This document shows, one piece after another, positions 1 to 5,888 of a DNA stretch of 9,934 nucleotides. The stretch is from Pseudomonadota bacterium (GTDB taxonomy: Bacteria > Pseudomonadota > Alphaproteobacteria > Rhizobiales > Rhizobiaceae). Within the stretch, counting starts at the first letter, position 1. Every line of letters begins with the position of its first letter. The notes under the pieces are model-generated. The model was not told the DNA's origin and ran no database searches. It worked only from the letters and a program-made list of their open reading frames with translations. The stretch covers positions 1 through 9,934 of the forward strand of contig JAEYTV010000210.1 of the NCBI GenBank assembly GCA_023433855.1, written 5' to 3'. Position numbers and translations under genes: made by a program.

Positions 1-40
1 CCGCCGCGGCGCCCACCGCCCCGCGCGGTCGATAGACAGG
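1..40. other. GC-rich gap downstream of smoE
   Basis: This is the start of the gap after the smoE stop on the minus strand; the next gene, expected to be a permease, lies outside the window. The stretch is almost pure G and C and contains short complementary arms (CCGCG near 4-8 and CGCGG near 24-28), so the transcript could fold here. Stable stems between a binding-protein gene and its permease are common, but the edge truncates this one and base composition alone would give similar arms. Confidence 0.25.
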
Positions 41-1363
41 CTACTTGATATAACCCGAACGCGTCATTTCGCGTGTGGTGGCCGACTGCGCCTGGGTGAG
101 CGCGTCCTCGACGGTGGACTGCCCGGCAACCACTGCCGAGAAGAGCTGGCCGACATTGGTGCCGATTGCCTGGAACTCCGCGATCGCCACGAACTGACCG
201 CCTGTGTAGGGCACCGGCTTGACGGTTGGCTTGGTGATGTCTGCCGCCGTCATGGCTGCGAGAGTGGGTTCTGCAAACGCCGCTGCCTTTTTGTATTCTT
301 CGTTTTCATAGAGCGATGTGCGCGTCCCCGGAGGAACGTTTGCCCAGCCCTCCTTGGAGGCGACGAGATCGGTATATTCCTTGCTGGTGGCCCAGGAGAT
401 GAACTTCTGCGCCGCGTCTGCCTTGGTGGAGGATGCCGGCACGGCGAGGTTCCACGACCACAGCCAGTTGCCGTGGTTGGCGACGCCTTCCTTGGTGGGG
501 AAGATCGCAAAGCCTACCTTGTCGGCAACCGTCGAGTTCTTCGGGTCGGACACGAACGATGCCGCAACGGTGGCATCCATCCACATGCCGCACTTGCCCT
601 GCTGGAACAGCGTCAGGTTTTCGTTGAAGCCGTTCGAGGATGCACCGGCCGGACCGGCGTCCTTCATCAGGTCCACATAGAACTGCAGCGCCTCTTTCCA
701 CTCGGGCTGGTCGAACTGCGGGTTCCATTTCTCGTCGAACCAGCGACCGCCGAACGAATTGGCCAGCGCCGTGACGAAGGCCATGTTCTCGCCCCAGCCT
801 GCCTTGCCGCGCAGGCAGATGCCGTTCACGTCGTTCGACCGGTCGGTGATCTTGCGCGCAGCGTCGCCGATGAACTCCCAGGTCGGATTTTCCGGCATCT
901 GCAGGCCTGCCTTCTCGAACAGGTCCTTGCGATACATGATCATCGCAGACTCGCCATAGAAGGGCGCAGCGTAGAGCTTGTTGTCGATGGTAAGACCGCC
1001 GCGGATCGCAGGCAGAAGATCGTCCACGTCGTAGTTGTCGCCCAGCTTGTCTAGCTCCAGCAACCATCCCTGCTTCGCCCAGATCGGAACTTCATAGTTA
1101 CCGATGGTCAGGACGTCGTACTGACCGCCCTTGGTAGCGATGTCGGTCGTGACGCGTTCACGTAGAACGTTCTCTTCCAGGGTAACCCAGTTGATCTCGA
1201 TATCCGGATTGGCCTTGGTGAATTCCGAAGTCAGGCCCTGCATGCGGACCATGTCGCCGTTGTTCACTGTCGCGATGGTGAGAGTTTCGGCCGAAGCCGT
1301 GGAAAACATACCGGCAAGAGCCAGGGCTGAGCAGGCGCCCAGCAAAACCGTCTTAAATGTCAT
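41..1363 (-). CDS. smoE: Sorbitol/mannitol ABC transporter, periplasmic binding protein SmoE
   Basis: This 440-residue protein is the extracytoplasmic solute-binding protein of a family-1 (SBP_bac_1) carbohydrate ABC importer. It has a Sec signal peptide with a basic N-terminus, a hydrophobic core and a STASA|ETLTI cleavage site after residue 25. There is no lipobox, so it should be soluble in the periplasm. The mature part begins with the first beta strand ETLTIATVNNGDM. It carries stretches I recall from rhizobial SmoE proteins: TTDIATKGGQYDVLTIG (about 72-88), YAAPFYGES (131-139) and CLRGKAGWGENMAF (183-196), with the end TREMTRSGYIK. Two mature cysteines (183 and 258) could form a disulfide. 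The start is supported by GGGAGGAAGAT directly before the ATG. It lies 144 bp downstream of a SorC-family regulator on the same strand, the expected order for a polyol operon whose permeases, ATPase and dehydrogenases would continue past base 1. The sugar assignment comes from memory of the family; another hexitol or pentitol is possible. Confidence 0.87.
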   Translation of the reverse strand: MTFKTVLLGACSALALAGMFSTASAETLTIATVNNGDMVRMQGLTSEFTKANPDIEINWVTLEENVLRERVTTDIATKGGQYDVLTIGNYEVPIWAKQGWLLELDKLGDNYDVDDLLPAIRGGLTIDNKLYAAPFYGESAMIMYRKDLFEKAGLQMPENPTWEFIGDAARKITDRSNDVNGICLRGKAGWGENMAFVTALANSFGGRWFDEKWNPQFDQPEWKEALQFYVDLMKDAGPAGASSNGFNENLTLFQQGKCGMWMDATVAASFVSDPKNSTVADKVGFAIFPTKEGVANHGNWLWSWNLAVPASSTKADAAQKFISWATSKEYTDLVASKEGWANVPPGTRTSLYENEEYKKAAAFAEPTLAAMTAADITKPTVKPVPYTGGQFVAIAEFQAIGTNVGQLFSAVVAGQSTVEDALTQAQSATTREMTRSGYIK

Positions 1364-1389
1364 ATCTTCCTCCCGAGAAGATGATTATC

Positions 1390-1414
1390 GAGCATTCGCT
1401 TTGCTCATGAGCAA
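1390..1414. promoter_or_regulatory. Palindromic operator candidate at the smoE start site
   Basis: TTGCTCATGAGCAA (1401-1414) is a perfect 14-bp palindrome. Its half-site GAGCA recurs at 1390-1394, so TGCTC at 1402-1406 forms a second inverted pair with it. A looser version, GAGCAATTACTC, extends to 1420 with one mismatched pair. The palindrome abuts the predicted -10 and covers the predicted start, where a bound repressor would block initiation. The adjacent SorC-family regulator is the obvious candidate protein, but no binding is shown here. Confidence 0.5.
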
Positions 1415-1442
1415 TTACTCACCGCCGCCATAAAAAAGTCAA
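1414..1442 (-). promoter_or_regulatory. Probable smoE promoter
   Basis: Read on the minus strand, TTGACT (1442-1437) is followed after exactly 17 bases by AGTAAT (1419-1414), a good -35 and a fair -10 for a housekeeping sigma factor. Transcription would start near 1407, giving a leader of roughly 45 bases with the strong GGGAGG ribosome binding site just before the smoE ATG. The start point is inferred, but the position fits a promoter serving smoE and any downstream polyol genes separately from the regulator gene. Confidence 0.55.
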
Positions 1443-1474
1443 TGCCTGTGATGGCGACCCGTTCATGGCCACCA

Positions 1475-1496
1475 ACAAATAATTGAATTCGTTTGT
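1475..1496. repeat. AT-rich imperfect inverted repeat upstream of the smoE promoter
   Basis: ACAAA (1475-1479) and TTTGT (1492-1496) form outer arms of a 22-bp imperfect inverted repeat over an AT-rich centre containing GAATTC. It lies about 70-90 bp upstream of the predicted smoE start, just after the regulator gene ends. It could be a second regulator site, since SorC proteins often act as tetramers, or simply AT-rich sequence. Its sequence does not resemble the TTGCTCATGAGCAA site. Confidence 0.25.
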
Positions 1497-1507
1497 GAAA
1501 TTTTTGA

Positions 1508-2461
1508 TCAGCTCGAGAGCAGATGCGCGGCCGTCACTTCGTCGGTAATGATTCCATTGACGATACGACCCCGAAGAGCCGCTGAAATGGCTTTCAGTTT
1601 CCGGTGGCCTTGAGCGATGCCGATAACGGAAGAACGCTCTCGGGAGGGGATTGGAACGCTGGCGACACGGTCGTTGACAGAGTTGCCGAGCAGGCACCCC
1701 TGGTGATCGAAGACCCAACCGCAGATCTCGCCGGCCGCACCATTCTTCACAAGCGTCATCATCTCCTCCTTTTCGAGGAAACCGTCGACGCAGAGCGGCC
1801 CGTCGGCGCCCAACTCGCCCACTCCTACAAACGTCACGTCGGCTTGGGCTCCAAGGTCGAGGGTCGAGCGGACCAGTGCCTGGTCATGCAGGGTTTCCCG
1901 CTCTTCCGCCGAAGAGCAGAGCACGGGCAGCGGCATGGGGAAATGCCGGGCCTTGATGGCGTCTGCCATGGAGAAGATGACGTTGTAGAAGGCTGCCGAC
2001 CCGTCAGGGCCGATATTGCCTGTCAGCGACACGATGCGGTGCTGCGGGCACTCCATCGGGGGCAGTTGATCCACAGCAGCCTTGAGGGTACGCCCCGTGC
2101 CGACCGCGATGATGATCGGATCCGGCCGCTTCAGCCAGCGTTCGATCTCCGCGGCGGCGGCCTCCGCGATTCCCACCGTGCCCGATATTCCTGCGGGGTC
2201 GCTCGGCACCACTTCGACGTGCCGCAGATCATACTTCTGGCGAAGCGCCTCGCCGAGTTCCAGGCATGCGGCGATCGGATGGTCGAGCCGCACCTTGATC
2301 AGCCTCTCGGCGACAGCCAGCGACACGAGCCTTTGTGCCGACTGCCGCGAGATCCCCATGGCCGCCGCAATCTCGTCCTGGGTTCGTCCGGCAACATAAT
2401 AGAGCCATCCGGCCCGCGCCGCATCGTCGAGCCGCCCATGCGTGTCAGACCGTCTTGTCAT
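1508..2461 (-). CDS. smoC: SorC/DeoR-type sugar-responsive transcriptional regulator
   Basis: This 317-residue cytoplasmic DNA-binding protein matches the SorC family in layout and length. An N-terminal helix-turn-helix (about 28-50, TQDEIAAAMGISRQSAQRLV) is followed by a long sugar-phosphate-binding domain with family landmarks: VGTGRTLKAAV (120-130), LTGNIGPDGS (146-155), FVGVGELG (211-218) and the closing RGRIVNGIITDEVTAAHLL. These proteins usually sense a phosphorylated sugar and control a neighbouring sugar operon. The ATG is preceded by GGAGGAGG with a 9-base spacer. The gene sits 72 bp after the fused ATPase gene and 144 bp before smoE, all on the minus strand. The symbol smoC is used because a regulator heads the smo operon in rhizobia as I recall it; the family call is much firmer than the symbol. 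Confidence 0.85.
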   Translation of the reverse strand: MTRRSDTHGRLDDAARAGWLYYVAGRTQDEIAAAMGISRQSAQRLVSLAVAERLIKVRLDHPIAACLELGEALRQKYDLRHVEVVPSDPAGISGTVGIAEAAAAEIERWLKRPDPIIIAVGTGRTLKAAVDQLPPMECPQHRIVSLTGNIGPDGSAAFYNVIFSMADAIKARHFPMPLPVLCSSAEERETLHDQALVRSTLDLGAQADVTFVGVGELGADGPLCVDGFLEKEEMMTLVKNGAAGEICGWVFDHQGCLLGNSVNDRVASVPIPSRERSSVIGIAQGHRKLKAISAALRGRIVNGIITDEVTAAHLLSS

Positions 2462-2505
2462 GTCAGAGAACCTCCTCCGCGTTTGCTGAATGATTTCCGG
2501 CGGTC

Positions 2506-2534
2506 TGTCAAACGGGAGGAATATCGACGATATT
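2506..2534 (-). promoter_or_regulatory. Perfect 15-bp palindrome and -35-like box upstream of the SorC-type gene
   Basis: AATATCGACGATATT (2520-2534) is a perfect palindrome with one central base; its right end overlaps the stop codon of the upstream ATPase gene. Directly downstream in the minus direction is TTGACA (2511-2506), an exact -35 consensus. The bases 17 further on read CAGCAA, a poor -10, so the promoter is uncertain. The arrangement suggests an operator controlling the regulator gene, perhaps autoregulation. Confidence 0.4.
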
Positions 2535-4381
2535 TACGGCACCTGTACGATATGCCCGGCCGATACCTCACGGTATTCCCGCGTCGGCGCCATGTAGCCG
2601 ACGGGGCGGATGGGGCTCTTTATCTCGTCGGTCGACATGTTCCGCTTGATCCTGCGACGGGCTGGATCGGGCACGGGAACCGCGGAGATCAACTTCTGAG
2701 TGTAAGGATGCTGCGGGTTTTCGAAGACGGCCGCCCGGGGGCCGATCTCGACGATTTCGCCGAGATACATGACGGCCACACGGTGGCTGACCCGCTCGAC
2801 CACGGCCATGTCGTGACTGATGAACAGAAAGGCAAGCTTGAGGCTCTGCTGCAGATCAAGAAGAAGATTGCAGACTTGTGCCTTGATTGACACGTCGAGC
2901 GCCGAGACGGCTTCGTCGGCTACGATCACCTTGGGGTCCAGCATCAGGGCGCGGGCAATGGCGATCCGCTGACGCTGCCCGCCCGAGAATTCGTGGGGGA
3001 AGCGCTTCATCATGTCGGCTGAAAGACCGACCTTTTCCAGGTATGAGGCTGCCTTCTCGCGCGCCTCGCTTCTGGTGCCGAGCCGGTGCTCGATAAACGG
3101 TTCCATGACGGCTGAACCGACGCTCATGCGTGGGTTCAGCGAGGCGAACGGATCCTGGAAGACCATCTGGATCGACCGCCGCATCTTTCTTAGGCTCGGC
3201 GGGTCAAGCTTCATCACCTCGTAGCCATCGAGGATGACTTCACCACTGGTGGGCGTGATCAGGCGAGTGACGGACCGGCCTGTCGTGGACTTGCCGCAAC
3301 CCGATTCTCCGACAAGCGACAGGGTCTCACCTTCGAAGAGATTGAACGAGACCTTTTCTACGGCATGAACAGCGCCGCTTTTGCGGCCAAACAGGCCAGA
3401 ACGGATTTCGAAGCGGGTCGTGAGGTCCCTGACGTCGAGTATCGGCGTCTTGCCCTTGGCCACGGTGTCGCTGACACCAGCCAGGGGCACCTGCTCGCCG
3501 GTTCTCAGGTCGACGCTCGGAAACCGCAGCGGCAGACTGCGCTCGCCCATGGAACCGAGCCGCGGCACGGCGGACAGAAGTGCGCGCGTATAAGGATGGG
3601 CTCCCCGCTTGAAGATATCATCCGTCGCGCCGGTTTCCACCGCATCACCCTGATACATGACGATGGTGCGATCGGCGACCTCCGCTACCACCCCCATGTC
3701 ATGGGTAATGAAGAGGACGGACATTCCCTCCTCCTCCTGCAGCACCTTGATGAGATCGAGGATCTGGCCTTGGATCGTGACGTCGAGTGCGGTGGTGGGT
3801 TCGTCGGCGATCAGCAGCTTCGGCTTGGAGGCGAGCGCCATGGCGATCATCACGCGCTGCCGCATTCCCCCGGAAAACTGGTGCGGATATTCGTCGAACC
3901 GGCCTTTCGCGTTCGGGATCCGAACCTTTTCGAGAAGCCGGATGACCTCGGCCTTCGCCTCCGCCTTGGAGATGTCCTTGTGGACCGTCAGGGCCTCGGC
4001 AATCTGCTTCCCGATCGGAAAGATCGGGTTGAGGCTCGTCATTGGCTCCTGGAAGATCATGGAGATATCGTTGCCGCGCACCCGCCTCATTTCCTCTTCG
4101 GGCAGGGAGAGCAGTTCGCGGCCATTGAGGTGAATCCGCCCCTCGATCCGACTTGAGTTCCTGGGCAGAAGGCGCATGATCGACAACGAAGTGACGCTCT
4201 TGCCCGAGCCGCTCTCGCCGACGATGGCAACGGTCTCCCGCGGTGCCACGTCGAAGGAGACATTGCGCACCACCGTGCGCCAATCTTCGTTCACCCTGAA
4301 CGAGGTGGAGAGGTTGCGCACCGAAAGGACAGGCACCTTCGAGCCGCCTCCCTCTTCCATCGCATGTCCGGAAAGCAGCAT
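2534..4381 (-). CDS. Fused double-ATPase protein of a peptide/nickel-type ABC importer (DppD-DppF fusion type)
   Basis: This 615-residue protein carries both nucleotide-binding domains of an Opp/Dpp-class importer in one chain, as in GsiA and YejF. Domain 1 has Walker A GESGSGKS (55-62), Q-loop Q111, signature FSGGMRQR (169-176), Walker B LLIADEP (189-195) and switch H227. Domain 2 has GESGCGKS (358-365), Q409, FSGGQRQR (465-472), VIVADEA (485-491) and H523. Each domain ends with the oligopeptide-specific HPYT..L.SAVP motif (about 262-273 and 558-569). Both sites look catalytically complete. It should power the two permeases encoded on the plus strand. The start at 4381 has GGAGA seven bases upstream; a second in-frame ATG at codon 8 has no ribosome binding site. 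It follows the amidohydrolase by 22 bp, so the two are surely one transcript. Confidence 0.93.
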   Translation of the reverse strand: MLLSGHAMEEGGGSKVPVLSVRNLSTSFRVNEDWRTVVRNVSFDVAPRETVAIVGESGSGKSVTSLSIMRLLPRNSSRIEGRIHLNGRELLSLPEEEMRRVRGNDISMIFQEPMTSLNPIFPIGKQIAEALTVHKDISKAEAKAEVIRLLEKVRIPNAKGRFDEYPHQFSGGMRQRVMIAMALASKPKLLIADEPTTALDVTIQGQILDLIKVLQEEEGMSVLFITHDMGVVAEVADRTIVMYQGDAVETGATDDIFKRGAHPYTRALLSAVPRLGSMGERSLPLRFPSVDLRTGEQVPLAGVSDTVAKGKTPILDVRDLTTRFEIRSGLFGRKSGAVHAVEKVSFNLFEGETLSLVGESGCGKSTTGRSVTRLITPTSGEVILDGYEVMKLDPPSLRKMRRSIQMVFQDPFASLNPRMSVGSAVMEPFIEHRLGTRSEAREKAASYLEKVGLSADMMKRFPHEFSGGQRQRIAIARALMLDPKVIVADEAVSALDVSIKAQVCNLLLDLQQSLKLAFLFISHDMAVVERVSHRVAVMYLGEIVEIGPRAAVFENPQHPYTQKLISAVPVPDPARRRIKRNMSTDEIKSPIRPVGYMAPTREYREVSAGHIVQVP

Positions 4382-4403
4382 CGACGTTCTCCAGGGTTGC
4401 GCG

Positions 4404-5567
4404 TCAGGCGGCCAAGGCGGTCTCGGCGAGGGTCACCCAATAACTCACTCCGTACGGGATGGCCTCGTCATTGAAGTCGTAGGCGGCATTGTGAAGGCTG
4501 GCGGTATCGCCGTTACCCAGGAAGATGAACGCACCGGGCCGCTTTTCGAGCATGTAGGAGAAGTCCTCCGCGCCCATGTGTGGCGGCACCCCGACATGTA
4601 CGCCGTTCGATCCGGCGACCTTTCCTGCCACTCCGATGGCGAAATCGGTTTCCTCGTCGTGGTTGAACGTCACGGGATAGCCCCGTCCGTAGCTGACCTC
4701 CGCCGTCGCCCCATGGGCGATCGCGGTCGACTGCGCCACCTCGGCAAGACGCTTCTCCGCGAAATCGCGCGTCTCCGGCAGCAGTGTGCGGACAGTTCCT
4801 GTCATCTTCACGAAGGCTGGAATGACGTTGCTGGCTTCACCGCCATGAATCGAAGCGACAGTGACCACCAGCGATTTCAGCGGGTCTGTCTCCCTCGATA
4901 CGACCGACTGCAGCGCAATCACGATATGAGACGCCACCAGAACAGGATCGATGGAAAGATGTGGTTGGGCTGCGTGGCTACCGCGACCGTGCACGGTGAT
5001 CTCGAACGTGTCGGCTGCCGCCATGACGCCACCCTTGCCGATGGCGAAATGACCAACCGGCAGACGCGGCTCGTTGTGCATACCATATACCTGCTTGATG
5101 CCGAACTTCTCCATGAGGCCATCGTTGATCATGGCGAGGGCCCCCGCCCCCCCTTCTTCCGCCGGTTGGAAGATGACGGCGATCGAGCCCTTGAAATTCC
5201 TGGTTTCCGCCAGATATTGCGCGGCACCCAGCAGCATCGCGGTGTGCCCGTCATGGCCGCAGGAATGCGCCTTGCCTGGAGTTCTGGATGCCCATGGTTT
5301 ACCTGAGGTCTCCAGGATCGGCAGAGCGTCCATGTCTGCGCGAAATCCCACGCCCGGCCCGTCACCGTGCCGCCCCATGATGACCCCCACCACGCCCGTA
5401 CGTCCGATGCCGGTCTGGACAACATCGCAACCGAAGGACCTCAGTTTCTCCGCCACGAAGCTGGATGTTTCATGAACGTCGTAAAGCAATTCGGGGTTCT
5501 GGTGCAGGTGGCGCCTCCACTCGGCAACCTGGTCCTGCATCTCGGCAACGCGATTGATGACTGGCAT
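4404..5567 (-). CDS. M20-family metallo-amidohydrolase (hippurate / N-acyl amino acid hydrolase type)
   Basis: This 387-residue cytoplasmic enzyme belongs to the M20D amidohydrolases, which cleave amide bonds such as N-acyl amino acids, hippurate, auxin-amino acid conjugates or N-acetyl-diaminopimelate. Visible landmarks are RRHLHQNPEL (18-27), the metal-binding SCGHDGH (C103, H105), the catalytic pair QPAEE (E137, E138), MHN (H164), a dimerisation segment beginning GRGSHAAQPH (194-203), GAEDFSYML (332-340) and the final metal ligand in SLHNAAYDFND (H359). All expected dinuclear metal ligands are present. There is no signal peptide. I start it at 5567 because HLHQNPEL normally lies about 20 residues in and GAGG sits nine bases upstream. 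The reading frame stays open to 5861, but that part lies in the control region. It is the first gene of the minus-strand unit with the transporter ATPase, which implies that it processes the imported substrate. Which acyl or amino group it accepts is not visible. Confidence 0.9.
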   Translation of the reverse strand: MPVINRVAEMQDQVAEWRRHLHQNPELLYDVHETSSFVAEKLRSFGCDVVQTGIGRTGVVGVIMGRHGDGPGVGFRADMDALPILETSGKPWASRTPGKAHSCGHDGHTAMLLGAAQYLAETRNFKGSIAVIFQPAEEGGAGALAMINDGLMEKFGIKQVYGMHNEPRLPVGHFAIGKGGVMAAADTFEITVHGRGSHAAQPHLSIDPVLVASHIVIALQSVVSRETDPLKSLVVTVASIHGGEASNVIPAFVKMTGTVRTLLPETRDFAEKRLAEVAQSTAIAHGATAEVSYGRGYPVTFNHDEETDFAIGVAGKVAGSNGVHVGVPPHMGAEDFSYMLEKRPGAFIFLGNGDTASLHNAAYDFNDEAIPYGVSYWVTLAETALAA

Positions 5568-5611
5568 GCGTTGGAACCTCGTTTTCTGTGAGCCGTGCTC
5601 TCGTCGCCCGG

Positions 5612-5641
5612 ATATTGCGACGCCTGAATCGCATTTTGCAA
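5612..5641 (-). promoter_or_regulatory. Candidate promoter for the amidohydrolase-ATPase unit
   Basis: On the minus strand TTGCAA (5641-5636) and CAATAT (5617-5612) are separated by 18 bases. CAATAT is one base from the CTATAT-like -10 often seen in alphaproteobacteria. The start would fall near 5605, leaving a leader of about 40 bases. The large inverted repeat at 5648-5670 lies just upstream of this -35, where an activator would bind. Confidence 0.4.
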
Positions 5642-5647
5642 GCTTCA

Positions 5648-5670
5648 ATTTTCCGTCTTGAACGGAAAAT
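5648..5670. repeat. Perfect inverted repeat, 9-bp arms, in the divergent promoter region
   Basis: ATTTTCCGT (5648-5656) and ACGGAAAAT (5662-5670) are exact reverse complements around a 5-base spacer (cttga). No T-run follows on either strand, so it is unlikely to be a terminator. Its spacing and symmetry suit a dimeric regulator. It sits upstream of the candidate minus-strand -35 and overlaps the TTGAAC box of a candidate plus-strand promoter (TTGAAC 5658-5663, 17 bases, TTAGAT 5681-5686), so one protein could control both arms. Confidence 0.6.
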
Positions 5671-5685
5671 AGGCCTATGCTTAGA

Positions 5686-5701
5686 TGGCACAAAATTTGA
5701 T
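5686..5701 (+). promoter_or_regulatory. Near-consensus sigma-54 (-24/-12) promoter candidate
   Basis: TGGCACAAAATTTGAT aligns base for base in spacing with the sigma-54 pattern TGGCACRNNNNTTGCW. It departs only at the -12 position, where A replaces the usual C. That base is highly conserved in functional sites, so this may be weak or coincidental. A start near 5713 would leave a leader of about 175 bases before the binding-protein gene. Confidence 0.3.
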
Positions 5702-5888
5702 CATGCTCGCTTAAGGCGACATGACACAACTCGTTCTGATGACAACTTCCACGGAGGCGTAGGGACGATTTTTTCTGCGAAAACATCAGCTTAAAGTTCA
5801 GGACCTCGCAGATTGGGCGACTGGTCTCCGACAGGCTGGAACGGCCAGCGATACAACTCATAAGAGAACAAAAAAGGGGAATAGCAGC

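Larger units (their letters stand above)
5568..5888. promoter_or_regulatory. Divergent control region between amidohydrolase and peptide-binding protein genes
   Basis: These 321 bp are less GC-rich than the flanking genes and contain no convincing gene. The half near the amidohydrolase holds a perfect inverted repeat with 9-bp arms (5648-5670), an overlapping 10-bp palindrome ATAGGCCTAT (5669-5678), and promoter-like boxes on both strands. A 13-bp near-palindrome, TCGCTTAAGGCGA, sits at 5707-5719. The remaining part up to 5888 would be a long untranslated leader for the plus-strand operon, ending in AGGGGA (5875-5880) eight bases before the ATG. No regulator gene for this cluster is encoded next to it. 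Confidence 0.7.

Noticed and set aside
1604..2890. 428-codon open frame on the plus strand across the regulator and ATPase genes
   Set aside because: It lies antisense to two genes with clear family motifs and crosses their boundary. Its translation is rich in Arg, His and Asp with no recognisable domain, as expected for the opposite strand of GC-rich coding DNA.
4176..5306. 376-codon open frame on the plus strand across the ATPase and amidohydrolase genes
   Set aside because: It is antisense to conserved Walker A and M20 metal-binding regions, has no domain and no ribosome binding site, and spans a gene junction.
5568..5861. 98-codon N-terminal extension of the amidohydrolase frame
   Set aside because: The frame is open, but the extension covers the inverted repeat and promoter-like boxes and shows no signal peptide or domain. 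The M20 fold begins at the expected distance from the ATG at 5567.
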